Shown: positions 1 through 8,508 of the stretch, piece by piece
How the letters are laid out: the number at the start of each line of letters is the position of its first letter
Numbering within the stretch: the stretch's first letter is position 1
From: Metabacillus mangrovi
GTDB lineage: Bacteria > Bacillota > Bacilli > Bacillales > Bacillaceae
Direction: 5' to 3'
Assembly (NCBI RefSeq): GCF_009711125.1
Contig: NZ_WMIB01000001.1
Span: forward strand, 682,001-746,000
Length of the DNA: 64,000 bases
The notes under the pieces: generated by a model
Told to the model about the DNA's origin: nothing
The model's input: the letters and a program-made list of their open reading frames with translations, nothing else
Databases searched by the model: none
Translations under genes and position numbers: made by a program

Positions 1-406
1 GGACAATGGTGCTGTAATTACCGGCTGCACCTGCTACGATGATTTCACTGTCGTATAAGGAGAAGCCGGGGAGCTCCCGTCCAAGGAGACTTCTCGGGTC
101 GTTCAGATTGATGCTCGCTGTCATTTTTAAAAACATCGATGACCAGTCTGCCGGTTTACTCTCTTTTGGAAGAGCCTGTGAAAAATAATGATTTTCTGAA
201 GCAATCAAATGAACAAACGCCTCTCCGGCAATACCTCCTGCAAACGTATGGATGGAATCGGATGAAGGCCGGTATTCAGGTTTCAATGAGGTCAGGATGC
301 CTGAGAGAACAAATATCAATACCAGGCCCATGAATGCCGTGATAAAGAGTTTTTTTATGCTTGTCCCCCTGATTGCCATAATTGTATTGGAGCCTGTCCT
401 TTTCAT
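1..406 (-). CDS. spoIIP: Stage II sporulation protein P, N-terminal part
   Basis: Partial gene: the 3' end lies beyond position 1, and 135 codons are visible. Reading leftwards from the ATG at 404-406 it starts MKRTGSNTIMAIRGT, has one membrane segment around residues 20-40 (LFITAFMGLVLIFVLSG) and then the family hallmark DPRSLLGRELPGF. SpoIIP is an amidase/endopeptidase of the SpoIIDMP complex that strips septal peptidoglycan during engulfment in the mother cell. The catalytic domain is outside the window. It follows gpr on the same strand after 68 bases, the arrangement found in Bacillus subtilis. Identification is firm from the conserved motif and position; nothing can be said about the missing part. 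Confidence 0.9.
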   Translation of the reverse strand, partial: MKRTGSNTIMAIRGTSIKKLFITAFMGLVLIFVLSGILTSLKPEYRPSSDSIHTFAGGIAGEAFVHLIASENHYFSQALPKESKPADWSSMFLKMTASINLNDPRSLLGRELPGFSLYDSEIIVAGAAGNYSTIV

Positions 407-474
407 GCGGATCCGTCCTCTCGCAGAATGTCTATTACATTCTATGGACCGTCTGCGAGATTTAGAACCAATTG

Positions 475-1599
475 CTAGTGTGTATACGTCCCTCTATTAT
501 CATGGCCGATCTGCCCGTGAAGCGCAGAATTCAGACCGCTTGCGATTACATTGGCCATATCACTGATGAAGACATCCACTTCTTTTGGCGTGACCATCAG
601 GTTGTGTCCAAGAGGATTCAGCACCTCATGAATCAGCGCCCTCTTTTCCTCTTCCGGAAGAGTCCCGATGATTCCAAGGTAGGTCTTCCGCTGCTCTTCG
701 TCGGGAAGATCCTCATCTGTGAGCTTCTTTTTTTCTCCAAAGGTCATTCCGGCAGGGACAAGAGACCTGGAAGGTTTATCCCCCTCTGCCATTTCACGGC
801 CGAAGTGCTTTAAAATATAATCGATCGTGTCACTCGCAATTGTCACCGCATCCACTACTGTAGGAATACCGATCGCAATTACCGGAATCCCCAGCGTTTC
901 ATAGCTCAATTCTTTTCTTTTATTCCCAACACCGGATCCGGGGTGGATACCGGTATCCGATATCTGGATCGTGGCATTCACACGTTCAACCGATCTTGCT
1001 GCAAGGGCATCAATCGCAATGATAAAGTCCGGCTTGATCCGGTTCACCACACCGAGGATTATGTCACTCGTTTCAATGCCGGTAAGGCCCATTACCCCCG
1101 GGGAGATGACACTAACCGGCCGGTAGCCCTCCTGCACATTCTCGGGCTGAAGTTCAAATAAATGCCTCGTTACAAGCAGGTTCTCTGCAGCAATCGGGCC
1201 GAGAGCATCCGGTGTTACATTCCAGTTCCCGAGGCCCGCGATCAGGCAGGCAGCATCCTTTTTAATGCCCATATTTTCTATGAACCGGCTGAATTCTTTT
1301 GCGAAAACACCGATCACTTCCTGCTGCAATTCCGTATCCTTCTGCCGGATTCCATCTGCCTGAAGGGTTAAATAATTCCCGGCCTTCTTGCCTGTCGCTG
1401 CTTCTCCTTCTTTTTTTATTTCAACGGAAGTCAGCTTAATGCCGCCCTCCGTCCGTTCTTTAACGATAACCCCTTCAAGCTCCTCTGACTGCTTCTCCTG
1501 AACTGGTTTATTTTCCTGTTTTTCAAGCGCAAGGTCCCTCGCTTCTATGGCAAGATCCGTGCGCACCGTGAAGCTGGATAAATCAAGCGAATCACTCAA
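475..1599 (-). CDS. gpr: GPR spore germination protease
   Basis: Aspartic-like A25 peptidase that degrades small acid-soluble spore proteins at germination, giving amino acids and freeing DNA. The 374-residue product contains the conserved blocks [22 protein letters not shown] ([14 protein letters not shown]), [37 protein letters not shown] and [16 protein letters not shown]. The open frame extends 20 codons further upstream, but the extension has no family similarity, while a TTG at 1597-1599 sits nine bases after AGGAGG; this gives the expected length, so TTG is chosen. It is divergent from rpsT and followed by spoIIP. Family knowledge says it is made in the forespore (sigma-F/G) as a self-processing zymogen; no clear forespore promoter could be assigned. 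Confidence 0.95.
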   Translation of the reverse strand: MSDSLDLSSFTVRTDLAIEARDLALEKQENKPVQEKQSEELEGVIVKERTEGGIKLTSVEIKKEGEAATGKKAGNYLTLQADGIRQKDTELQQEVIGVFAKEFSRFIENMGIKKDAACLIAGLGNWNVTPDALGPIAAENLLVTRHLFELQPENVQEGYRPVSVISPGVMGLTGIETSDIILGVVNRIKPDFIIAIDALAARSVERVNATIQISDTGIHPGSGVGNKRKELSYETLGIPVIAIGIPTVVDAVTIASDTIDYILKHFGREMAEGDKPSRSLVPAGMTFGEKKKLTDEDLPDEEQRKTYLGIIGTLPEEEKRALIHEVLNPLGHNLMVTPKEVDVFISDMANVIASGLNSALHGQIGHDNRGTYTH

Positions 1600-1699
1600 T
1601 TTCTTTTCCCTCCTGGTGTACGTCCTGCTTCTATTTTTTCCAAAGTTGCATCCGGACATTCCGGTTCATTGCTATCAACGAAAATTCCTTGTCAGGGTA

Positions 1700-1728
1700 T
1701 TGCATAACGGCACGGTCTCTGATAGAAT
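1700..1728 (+). promoter_or_regulatory. Sigma-A promoter of rpsT
   Basis: TTGCAT (1700-1705) and TAGAAT (1723-1728) are separated by exactly 17 bases and lie about 70 bases before the ribosome site of rpsT. Prediction from consensus only. Confidence 0.6.
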
Positions 1729-1801
1729 ATCTCTTGTTCTGTATGTTTGAAATGTATCGAGTAAAATAGATCTCGATTGCTTTTTTTAGGAGGTGAAACG
1801 G

Positions 1802-2068
1802 ATGCCAAATATTAAATCTGCGATTAAACGTGTAAAAACGAACGATGAGCGCCGCGCTCATAACGCAACAATCAAATCTTCTATGCGTACTGCAATCAAA
1901 AGAGTTGAAGCACTAGTTGTGAACAACGATTCTGACAATGCTAAAACAGCTCTTCAAGAAGCTGCAAAAAGAATTGATAAAGCTGCTCAAAGCGGAATCA
2001 TCCACAAAAACACTGCTTCCCGCTACAAATCCCGTTTGTCAAAACAAGTTAACGGTTTGTCCGCGTAA
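1802..2068 (+). CDS. rpsT: 30S ribosomal protein S20
   Basis: Small basic protein of the 30S subunit that binds 16S rRNA early in assembly. The 88-residue product [18 protein letters not shown]...[13 protein letters not shown] is typical in length and composition, with Lys/Arg-rich helices. The ATG at 1802 follows AGGAGGTGA; an in-frame GTG at 1793 overlaps that ribosome site and is rejected. It is a single-gene unit, divergent from gpr and convergent with holA, with its own promoter and a strong terminator directly after the stop. Confidence 0.97.
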   Translation: MPNIKSAIKRVKTNDERRAHNATIKSSMRTAIKRVEALVVNNDSDNAKTALQEAAKRIDKAAQSGIIHKNTASRYKSRLSKQVNGLSA

Positions 2069-2076
2069 GCATTGTA

Positions 2077-2105
2077 AAAAGGCCGGCATATGCCGGCCTT
2101 TTTCT
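2077..2105 (+). terminator. Terminator of rpsT (also faces holA)
   Basis: A-tract, perfect GGCCGGCATATGCCGGCC stem and T-tract (2077-2105). The symmetric A and T tracts let it work on both strands between the convergent rpsT and holA. Confidence 0.85.
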
Positions 2106-2177
2106 TTTGGCTTCTTTTTTTCAGGCTTTCGTGCAAATCCCTTTTCAGCTGTTTTACAGATGAAAGACATCATCCTG

Positions 2178-3212
2178 TCAATAATGGACTCCCTGTCTGT
2201 TCAATTTCATTAAAAACAGCTCCAAGATGAGAACTTTGTCCATGCCGCCTGTTTTCATGCGGTAATCCGCCTCGGCAAGCTCCTTCATCAAATTCTTTAA
2301 TTCATCCTCACTGAAGGCACCCGTTTGCTGGTAGGCAAGCTTGATCCGAAACGGATGCACCTTAAGAGTACCAGCAATTTGAGGCTGTCCGTACCCTTCC
2401 GATGAAAGCTGCTTCACTTGCAGGATGAGGCGGAATTGAGACGTGATCAAAGACAGGATTTTAATCGGCTCCTCGTTTGCCTTGAGCAGGTCATGCAGCA
2501 CATGGAGGGCTTTATCTGTTTTTCTGCCGGTAACATGGCTCGTCAGTTCAAAAATATTCTGCTCCAGGGTTCTTGCCGTCAGACTGTCAATCAGCGATTT
2601 GCTCAAATCCCCGCCAGGCCCTGTATAAGCGGACAGCTTCTTAATCTCCTGGTCCATCATCATCAGACTGCCGTTTGTAAGTGCGATTAAATGCTCTGCC
2701 GCTTCTTTGCCGATCTCCGTCTCCTCTGCTGCAGCAAGGGAGCGTGTCCACTGGATCAGCTCCTGTTCAGATAGTGGTTTTGCTTCACCCGCGGCTGCCT
2801 TTTTCTTCAGAAGCTTTGTAATCTTTTTCCGCTCATCAAGCTTCTCGTAAGGTGCCTGGATAATCAGGATTGTATAGGGGGCAGGTTCGTTTATGTATTG
2901 TTCAAGCCGTGACAGCTGATGCTCCACTTTTTCCTTTTTCTTCTCACCTGTCAAAAAAGATGGGTTTTTTAAGAGCACGACTCTTTTATCACCCATAAAC
3001 GGAAGGGTCTCGGCATCATCCATGGCAGTCTCAACCGGCGTTTCTTCCATATCGTAGACGGACAGGTTAAAATCCTTTTCTTCCTCCTGTAAGGCGGCGC
3101 GGATGATCTTGTCCGCTGATTGCTCCATTAAGTACGTTTCTGTCCCGGTCAAAAGATAAACAGGGGATAGTTGATCTTTCTTGATCTGCTTCCAAAACTG
3201 CAGCACTCTCAT
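2178..3212 (-). CDS. holA: DNA polymerase III delta subunit
   Basis: Clamp-loader subunit (YqeN in Bacillus subtilis) that opens the sliding clamp in the replisome. The 344-residue product has the family landmarks PVYLLTGTETYL near the N terminus, FPFMGxKRVV-like LPFMGDKRVVLLKNPSFLTGEKKKEK, APYEKLDERKKITK, LEQNIFEL and KVHPFRIKLA. The frame is open for 32 more codons upstream, but those lack similarity; ATG at 3210-3212 follows AGGAG. A GTG two codons later has better spacing and is a possible alternative. It is transcribed towards rpsT and ends close to their shared terminator. Confidence 0.93.
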   Translation of the reverse strand: MRVLQFWKQIKKDQLSPVYLLTGTETYLMEQSADKIIRAALQEEEKDFNLSVYDMEETPVETAMDDAETLPFMGDKRVVLLKNPSFLTGEKKKEKVEHQLSRLEQYINEPAPYTILIIQAPYEKLDERKKITKLLKKKAAAGEAKPLSEQELIQWTRSLAAAEETEIGKEAAEHLIALTNGSLMMMDQEIKKLSAYTGPGGDLSKSLIDSLTARTLEQNIFELTSHVTGRKTDKALHVLHDLLKANEEPIKILSLITSQFRLILQVKQLSSEGYGQPQIAGTLKVHPFRIKLAYQQTGAFSEDELKNLMKELAEADYRMKTGGMDKVLILELFLMKLNRQGVHY

Positions 3213-3240
3213 CCAGCTCCTATGTAAAAACTCTACGTTC

Positions 3241-3269
3241 ATCGTAAAGAGTTTTCCCCTGTTTGGCAA
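3241..3269 (-). promoter_or_regulatory. Candidate sigma-A promoter of holA
   Basis: On the minus strand TTGCCA (3264-3269), 17 bases, then TACGAT (3241-3246), about 30 bases before the holA start. The -35 lies inside a perfect 8-bp inverted repeat (CCTGTTTG at 3258-3265, CAAACAGG at 3276-3283), which could be an operator or a hairpin. Confidence 0.4.
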
Positions 3270-3501
3270 GCTTTTCAAACAGGAACGGAGGAGGGAAGAC
3301 CCCTCCATCCATCTATAATAAACGCCCGACTGCAGTTCCCGGGATATCGCTGCAGAAAGACGATGCCGCTGCTTTCTTTTAGTGTGGCAGACTGAGCCAG
3401 AACTATGGCTGTAAACATCTTCTATTCCGGTGAAATGTTTATTGCAGGATGGATTTTTTTTCTAGTTTCCCTTATACTAATGGGAAACGGGAGGGGTAAA
3501 T

Positions 3502-3654
3502 GTGAAAGAAATTGACAAATTGAATGAATTTGAAAAAAACGTACAAAGCAAACGGAATGATGCGGTTGATTCCGGTGTCGGGTTTGCCGTTTCCTTCGGA
3601 TTTTTTGCAGCCCTTTTCATTATTGCGACTGTTGTCAAGCTGGCCGCATCTTAA
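3502..3654 (+). CDS. yqzM: YqzM family small membrane protein
   Basis: Fifty-residue protein beginning VKEIDKLNEFEKNVQSKRND and continuing into one hydrophobic segment (FAVSFGFFAALFIIATVVKL). It closely matches Bacillus subtilis YqzM, which sits at the same place between holA and comEC and has no assigned function. The start is a GTG at 3502 preceded by GGGAGGGG; an internal TTG at 3520 matches the shorter annotated homologue but has no ribosome site. Convergent with comEC and followed by a good terminator. A single membrane helix with a charged cytoplasmic N terminus is all that can be said of its biochemistry. Confidence 0.85.
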   Translation: MKEIDKLNEFEKNVQSKRNDAVDSGVGFAVSFGFFAALFIIATVVKLAAS

Positions 3655-3665
3655 AGACCGGATTC

Positions 3666-3695
3666 AGAGACTGACCTGCAGTCTCTATTTTTTTT
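3666..3695 (+). terminator. Terminator of yqzM
   Basis: Perfect 8-bp stem AGAGACTG / CAGTCTCT (3666-3673, 3679-3686) followed by eight T residues, 12 bases after the yqzM stop. Confidence 0.8.
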
Positions 3696-3719
3696 GCGCT
3701 TTTCAGGATTCCCTTTATC

Positions 3720-6014
3720 TTATGGAGGATGGGAAACAAAGGTTCCGGATTCTCCGCTAAAAAGATATTGAATGGTGCCCCCTGTATCCGTCCGCAAAGG
3801 AACCGTCCCCTCGTCCTCCAGCCTCTTCAGCACTTCTGGATGGGGATGGCCGTACCGGTTCTTCCTCCCTGCAGAAATAATCGCTGTCTCCGGGCTGACA
3901 GCTTTTAAAAACTCTTCCGTAGTCGAAGTTTTGCTCCCGTGATGACCGGCCTTCAATACATCGGCATGAAGAGGCACATCCTTTTGCAGCAGCCGACCTT
4001 CCCCTTCGGCTCCAAGATCTCCGGTTAAAAGCCACCACTTCCCTCCAAGCCGGAATCTGAGAACGAGTGAATCCTCATTTTTATCTTCGCTGAGCACGCT
4101 TGGCGACAGCACTTCAAATTGGATTCCCTTTTCCTTTATCAGTCCCCCTGCACGAACCGCCTGCACAGCTGTTTTTTTCCTTACTGTTTCTTTAATGAGC
4201 TCCGCATCAGCAGAATCGCGGACGAACCATTCAGGAATGACGAGTTTCCCGGTCTTGATGCGGCTTAGTATATGCCTGTATTCCCCAACATGATCGTGAT
4301 CTGCATGTGTTAGAAAAATAGCGTCCACCTTTGTAATTCCTTTTGAGGTGAGATAAGGAAGCAAGGTATACTCGGAAAGTTTTTTCTCCTCTCTCCTCTT
4401 CCTCCACTCCTCTCCTTCCGCCTCAAAGGTGAAGGCGCCGCCTGTATCAATGACATACACTCCTTCCCTGTACGGCAATTCGATCACGATGCAATCCCCC
4501 TGGCCGACATCAAGGAAAGTGACAGAGCCCTGTGTTTCAAAATAAGGCAAAAGGAGATCCGCCAGTACTAGAGATCCTCCAATCAGCAGAGCCCCTGCTG
4601 CTTTGCGCCACCCTTTTTCCACAGCCCAGAGACTATACAAAGCAGCAGCTGTATAAAGGAGTGTTAACGCTGCAGGCGGTTTTCCAAGTGTGAGGAGCAG
4701 GGGATCAAAAGCTGCAAAGACGGCGGCCGTCCCGTTCGTCCAGTAAACAGCTGAATCAGCTGCAGCCACAGCGGTATTCCAAAAGGGTGCCTGAAGGAGG
4801 GTGAGGACAAAAGCGAGTAGCGAGAGCGGCATAATGAAGAAGGAGTAAAGCGGGACAAAAAGAAAGTTCACGAAAAGACTGGAAAGAGAAAGCTCCCAAA
4901 AGGAAGACAGAATGAGCGGGAAGGTTGAAATCATGGAAAGCAGCGTGAGGGAAAAATTTTGCATGCGGGGTCTGCCTCTGTATCTTTTAAGCCAGCCTGC
5001 AGAAATCAAGAGGACGGAGCTGATCACAAAGGTCAGCTGAAACCCGGTGAGGAAAAGATGGAGCGGCCGAAAATAAAGCCAGATCAGGAACAGACCCGTT
5101 AGAAGCTTTACAGGCGCAGCCTTCGATTTAAGGATAACAAGCAGCAAATACAGTTCCCCTGCAAGCACTGCTCTTGTGACAGACTCTGAACCTCCTGCAA
5201 GAATCAGATAGGCAGGAAGGAGGCAGAGGAGAACCCAGGCAGATCCTTCCCTGCTCATCCCCGCTCTTATAAGAACATACCGGCCTGCTGCAGCAAGGAG
5301 GGCCACCTGCATCCCCGATATGGCGAGCAGATGAATGATGCCAATCTGCTGATAATCCGCTTCCGTCTGGGACTCAATCCATTCGCGTTCACCGAAAATC
5401 AGTGCCTGGACTATCCCCGCTGTATCCGCAGGGAAAACGCGCAGGATAAGATTCAGACCTTCAGACCTCCATTGCAGAAGCTGCGCTTCCGGATCATACT
5501 CTTCCCTGCAGTCCATTATTTGGGAAGCCTCCAGGATATAATGGATTCCCTGGACCTGCAGATAATGATGATAATCAAACCCGTTCGGAATCACCGGATG
5601 CTGCGGAGGCTTCAGCACTCCCGCTACCGCGCAGGACATTCCTCCCGTCATGGCAGCAAGCTGCTCTTTTTCCGCCTCGTTCTTTATCAGGAAGCGGAGA
5701 GGGTAGCTTTGGCCATCTTCTGCTCTCAGCACCGCTTTAAAGAGGGGTCCGTCAGAAGAAGGATGGGTAATGAACATGCCTCTTTCCGAGAACTGCGCCT
5801 CTGAAAAAACCACGTTTTTTTGCTCAGCCCATCCGGAGGCTGAATGTGCGAATAATAGAAAGACAGCTGCGGGCAGCAGTGCGGCTGTCCTTTTTTGTCT
5901 TGCTGATTGAACAGCTGTAAAGGCAGCAATCACTGTAAAACCTGCCCATTCAGCTGAGTGCCAGCAGGACAGGATTGCGATGGCAGACGCGGCTGCGCAC
6001 CAAACTGTGTTCAC
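3720..6014 (-). CDS. comEC: ComEC DNA internalization channel protein
   Basis: Polytopic membrane protein thought to form the channel that carries single-stranded DNA across the cytoplasmic membrane in transformation. The 764-residue product (family about 770) has an N-terminal hydrophobic pair, an OB-like extracellular part, the central competence domain with many helices (IIHLLAISGMQVALLAAAG is its signature), and a C-terminal metallo-beta-lactamase-like domain: DVGQGDCIVIELP, DTGG, LTHADHDHVG and LKAGHHGSK. The metal-binding HADHDH motif is intact, so the nuclease-like domain is potentially active. GTG start at 6012-6014 follows AGGGAGGTG. Third gene of comEA-comEB-comEC; 26 bases separate it from comEB. 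Confidence 0.96.
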   Translation of the reverse strand: MNTVWCAAASAIAILSCWHSAEWAGFTVIAAFTAVQSARQKRTAALLPAAVFLLFAHSASGWAEQKNVVFSEAQFSERGMFITHPSSDGPLFKAVLRAEDGQSYPLRFLIKNEAEKEQLAAMTGGMSCAVAGVLKPPQHPVIPNGFDYHHYLQVQGIHYILEASQIMDCREEYDPEAQLLQWRSEGLNLILRVFPADTAGIVQALIFGEREWIESQTEADYQQIGIIHLLAISGMQVALLAAAGRYVLIRAGMSREGSAWVLLCLLPAYLILAGGSESVTRAVLAGELYLLLVILKSKAAPVKLLTGLFLIWLYFRPLHLFLTGFQLTFVISSVLLISAGWLKRYRGRPRMQNFSLTLLSMISTFPLILSSFWELSLSSLFVNFLFVPLYSFFIMPLSLLAFVLTLLQAPFWNTAVAAADSAVYWTNGTAAVFAAFDPLLLTLGKPPAALTLLYTAAALYSLWAVEKGWRKAAGALLIGGSLVLADLLLPYFETQGSVTFLDVGQGDCIVIELPYREGVYVIDTGGAFTFEAEGEEWRKRREEKKLSEYTLLPYLTSKGITKVDAIFLTHADHDHVGEYRHILSRIKTGKLVIPEWFVRDSADAELIKETVRKKTAVQAVRAGGLIKEKGIQFEVLSPSVLSEDKNEDSLVLRFRLGGKWWLLTGDLGAEGEGRLLQKDVPLHADVLKAGHHGSKTSTTEEFLKAVSPETAIISAGRKNRYGHPHPEVLKRLEDEGTVPLRTDTGGTIQYLFSGESGTFVSHPP

Positions 6015-6040
6015 TGAACACCTCCCTGATTTCTTTCAAG

Positions 6041-6598
6041 CTACGAAGAATGCATCACCCGGTCCGCACGCCGTTTCAGCTCGTCCATTTCTGATTCATC
6101 ATCTACAAGCTCTTTAATCCGGCTGAGCAAATCGTTCAGCAGTTCATCCTTTTCTCCATCATGCTTTGTTTCACTGTGCTCAACCTGATGAACCTTCACT
6201 CCTGCCTGCCTGAAAAGTTCAATGGCATAGGCATGATTTTTATAATCTGCTGAATAAAAGACCGAGCGTATTCCAGCCTGGATAATGGCTTTACAGCACT
6301 GCAGGCAAGGGAAGTGTGTGACGTAGATTTCTGCTCCCTCTGTTGGCACACCGAATTTTGCGCACTGGAGGATGGCATTCATCTCTGCGTGAATGGTCCT
6401 CACACAATGCCCATCGATCACATAGCATCCTGAATCTATGCAGTGCTCCCCTCCGGCAATCGAGCCATTGTAGCCTCCTGCAATCATTCTTTTTTCGCGC
6501 ACGATGGTAGCTCCGACTGAAAGTCTTGTGCAAGTACTTCTTAACGCAAGCAAATGGCTCTGGGCCATGAAATATTGATCCCACGATATCCGGTTCAT
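6041..6598 (-). CDS. comEB: dCMP deaminase, ComEB
   Basis: Converts dCMP to dUMP for thymidylate supply. The 185-residue product has the zinc deaminase motif IHAEMNAI (His and catalytic Glu) and FPCLQCCKA (two zinc Cys), plus a zinc-loop region with Cys and His (GGEHCIDSGCYVIDGHCVRTIH). The C-terminal 40 residues are acidic/charged and not part of the catalytic fold. ATG at 6596-6598 follows GGAGGG. It sits between comEA and comEC in the competence operon, although in Bacillus subtilis it is not needed for transformation. Confidence 0.95.
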   Translation of the reverse strand: MNRISWDQYFMAQSHLLALRSTCTRLSVGATIVREKRMIAGGYNGSIAGGEHCIDSGCYVIDGHCVRTIHAEMNAILQCAKFGVPTEGAEIYVTHFPCLQCCKAIIQAGIRSVFYSADYKNHAYAIELFRQAGVKVHQVEHSETKHDGEKDELLNDLLSRIKELVDDESEMDELKRRADRVMHSS

Positions 6599-6662
6599 CC
6601 TTATATCCCTCCGAACGATTTCTACTGTTATTTTATCGCTGTCTGAAAAGCCCCGTCAAAGG

Positions 6663-7304
6663 TTAATTCACCACGATCGCATCCTCTAGCTTTTCATACG
6701 TCTTATCCCCGATTCCTGAGACCTCCTTCAGCTCATCCGGTGACGAAAAGCCTCCATTCTCCTCCCTGTAGGCGAGAATCGCTTCCGCCTTTGAAGGGCC
6801 GATACCCGGCAAGGTCTGCAGTTCATCCAAACCGGCCGTATTCAAATTCACGGCTGCTGTCTCTTCCGTATCTGTCTTTATGCCGGCGGCCGGCTGCGGC
6901 AAAGCCTCTTCTCCCTTGGCCGGAATATACACTGCCTCTCCATCTGCAAGTGCGGCTGCAAGGTTTATGGTCTTTCTGTCTGCCGTATCGTGAAGTCCAC
7001 CTGCCCGCTCTACCGCATCCTTTACCCTGGCACCTTCCTGCAGTTCATAAACACCCGGCTTTTTTACCGCTCCTTTAACATCTACAATATACTTTTTCTC
7101 AGGCAGCTCATCTTCTGTTTTCTTTATTTGTTTATCATTCTCAGCTGCAGGTATTCCTGCTGAAGAAATCGCCGCTGCTTCTGGAACCTCAGGAACCCCA
7201 GGAACCCCCTGCTCCCGGTCCTGTGCAGTCAGGAACAGAAATGCAGCGCCCGCTGCAATTGCTGCACCGGCAATCAGCATTTTATATTTTTGAAACCAGT
7301 CCAT
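6663..7304 (-). CDS. comEA: ComEA competence DNA receptor
   Basis: Membrane-anchored DNA-binding protein that captures double-stranded DNA for uptake. The 213-residue product starts MDWFQKYKMLIAGAAIAAG, with an N-terminal anchor at about residues 8-25, then a low-complexity Pro/Glu linker, a SLBB-type domain (YIVDVKGAVKKPGVYELQEGARVKDAVERAGG) and a C-terminal double helix-hairpin-helix (AAVNLNTAGLDELQTLPGIGPSKAEAILAYREENGGF...VSGIGDKTYEKL). The ATG at 7302-7304 follows AGAGGTGA; 13 further upstream codons are open but without family similarity. First gene of the comE operon, divergent from comER with 86 bases between starts. Confidence 0.95.
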   Translation of the reverse strand: MDWFQKYKMLIAGAAIAAGAAFLFLTAQDREQGVPGVPEVPEAAAISSAGIPAAENDKQIKKTEDELPEKKYIVDVKGAVKKPGVYELQEGARVKDAVERAGGLHDTADRKTINLAAALADGEAVYIPAKGEEALPQPAAGIKTDTEETAAVNLNTAGLDELQTLPGIGPSKAEAILAYREENGGFSSPDELKEVSGIGDKTYEKLEDAIVVN

Positions 7305-7390
7305 TTTTTCACCTCTGATTCTTTTCGGTATAAGGAAAATCATGTATGCATAATGTGTAGGAGAATAGGTTTGCGAAGGAGGGGAAGCCG

Positions 7391-8221
7391 TTGAGCATCG
7401 GTTTTATCGGTACAGGCAACATGGGAAGAATTCTGATAGAGGCTTTTTTGGAGGCAGAGGCTGTCGATCCCTCGTCTGTCTATGTGACGAACCGTACATT
7501 GAAGAAGGCTTATCATATACAGTCTGAGTATCCCGCTATCCGAGTATGCGAAAATGCGAAACAGCTTGCAGCATCTTGCTCCATTATTTTTCTCTGCGTA
7601 AAACCGCTTGATCTGCATCCTTTGGTCACCGGTCTCAGCAGCTATCTGACGGATGAGCATTGCCTTGTATCCATTACGAGTCCCGTCACTGCCCGCCAGC
7701 TTGAAGCTATTTCTCCCTGCCAGACTGCTAGGGTGATTCCAAGCATCACAAACCGCGCTTTGAGCGGTGTGTCTCTTTTTACATTTGGAGAATCGTGTTC
7801 CATCGAAAACCGGACTGAGCTCCTGAGGCTGTTCCATTCTATATCAGAACCGGTATTGATCGAAGAAGCCGTTACACGTGCTGCGTCTGATATCGTAAGC
7901 TGCGGGCCCGCTTTTTTCAGTTACCTGCTTCAGCGTTTCACAGATGCAGCAGCACTGGAGACACCCATCACGAAAGATACAGCCGTTCAGCTTGCAAGCG
8001 GGATGATTATAGGGATGGGGAAGCTGATCGAAAAAGGGCATTATACCCTGCCCGGTCTTCAGGAAAAGGTCTGTGTTAAAGGCGGAGTTACAGGAGAAGG
8101 AATCAGTGTACTGGAGAGAGAGCTTGGGGATGTTTTTCAGCAGCTTTTCAGAAAAACCCATGAGAAGTTTGATGAGGACTTGACGCTTGTCGGGGATCAA
8201 TTCAAGAGCCATCAAAAATAA
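7391..8221 (+). CDS. comER: ComER, pyrroline-5-carboxylate reductase-like protein
   Basis: 276-residue member of the ProI/ProC fold with the N-terminal NAD(P) loop IGFIGTGNMGRIL and the C-terminal dimer domain (CVKGGVTGEGISVLERE). It diverges from comEA exactly as in other bacilli. Family knowledge: it is not required for DNA uptake; a role in sporulation and biofilm formation has been reported for Bacillus homologues, with no proven enzymatic substrate. The start is TTG at 7391, seven bases after GGAGGGG; no better start exists nearby. Downstream is a 287-base structured intergenic stretch. Confidence 0.9.
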   Translation: MSIGFIGTGNMGRILIEAFLEAEAVDPSSVYVTNRTLKKAYHIQSEYPAIRVCENAKQLAASCSIIFLCVKPLDLHPLVTGLSSYLTDEHCLVSITSPVTARQLEAISPCQTARVIPSITNRALSGVSLFTFGESCSIENRTELLRLFHSISEPVLIEEAVTRAASDIVSCGPAFFSYLLQRFTDAAALETPITKDTAVQLASGMIIGMGKLIEKGHYTLPGLQEKVCVKGGVTGEGISVLERELGDVFQQLFRKTHEKFDEDLTLVGDQFKSHQK

Positions 8222-8481
8222 ATATACGACACCTTTCTTCTAATTCCTTCAATTTTTTCAAAAAAAGTTCTGCAGAGCCTCTCCTCCAGGGGCGGGAAGG
8301 AAAGCAGGGACCGGCAATATGCCATTCCCTGCTTCTTGCAGCGCAATTTTACAGCGCAAGCACCTTGCTAGTAAGCACCATTGCGCTTCATCCTGCTGGC
8401 CCTGCTCAGACTGATGAATTGGCAACCTGAAGAACAAGGGAACCGGACAAGCAGTCATTCAGTGAAGGTGTATTTTCTGGA
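8222..8481. other. Structured non-coding gap between comER and yqeM
   Basis: No open frame with a ribosome site was found here. The stretch holds several inverted repeats: AAGCAGGGA / TCCCTGCTT (8302-8310 and 8326-8334) with an inner GGCA/TGCC stem, and AGCGCAA / TTGCGCT around 8352-8387. None is followed by a T-tract on the plus strand, so none is a clear terminator for comER. Confidence 0.6.
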
Positions 8482-8507
8482 TAAAAAAAAGAACGCTGCA
8501 CGCGTTC
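8482..8507 (-). terminator. Terminator of the yqeG-yqeM operon
   Basis: Minus-strand stem GAACGC / GCGTTC (8502-8507, 8491-8496) followed by nine U residues, two bases after the yqeM stop. Confidence 0.75.
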
Positions 8508-8508
8508 C

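Noticed and set aside
7340-7837. 165-codon frame antisense to comER
   Set aside because: Overlaps a well-supported conserved gene; no family features.
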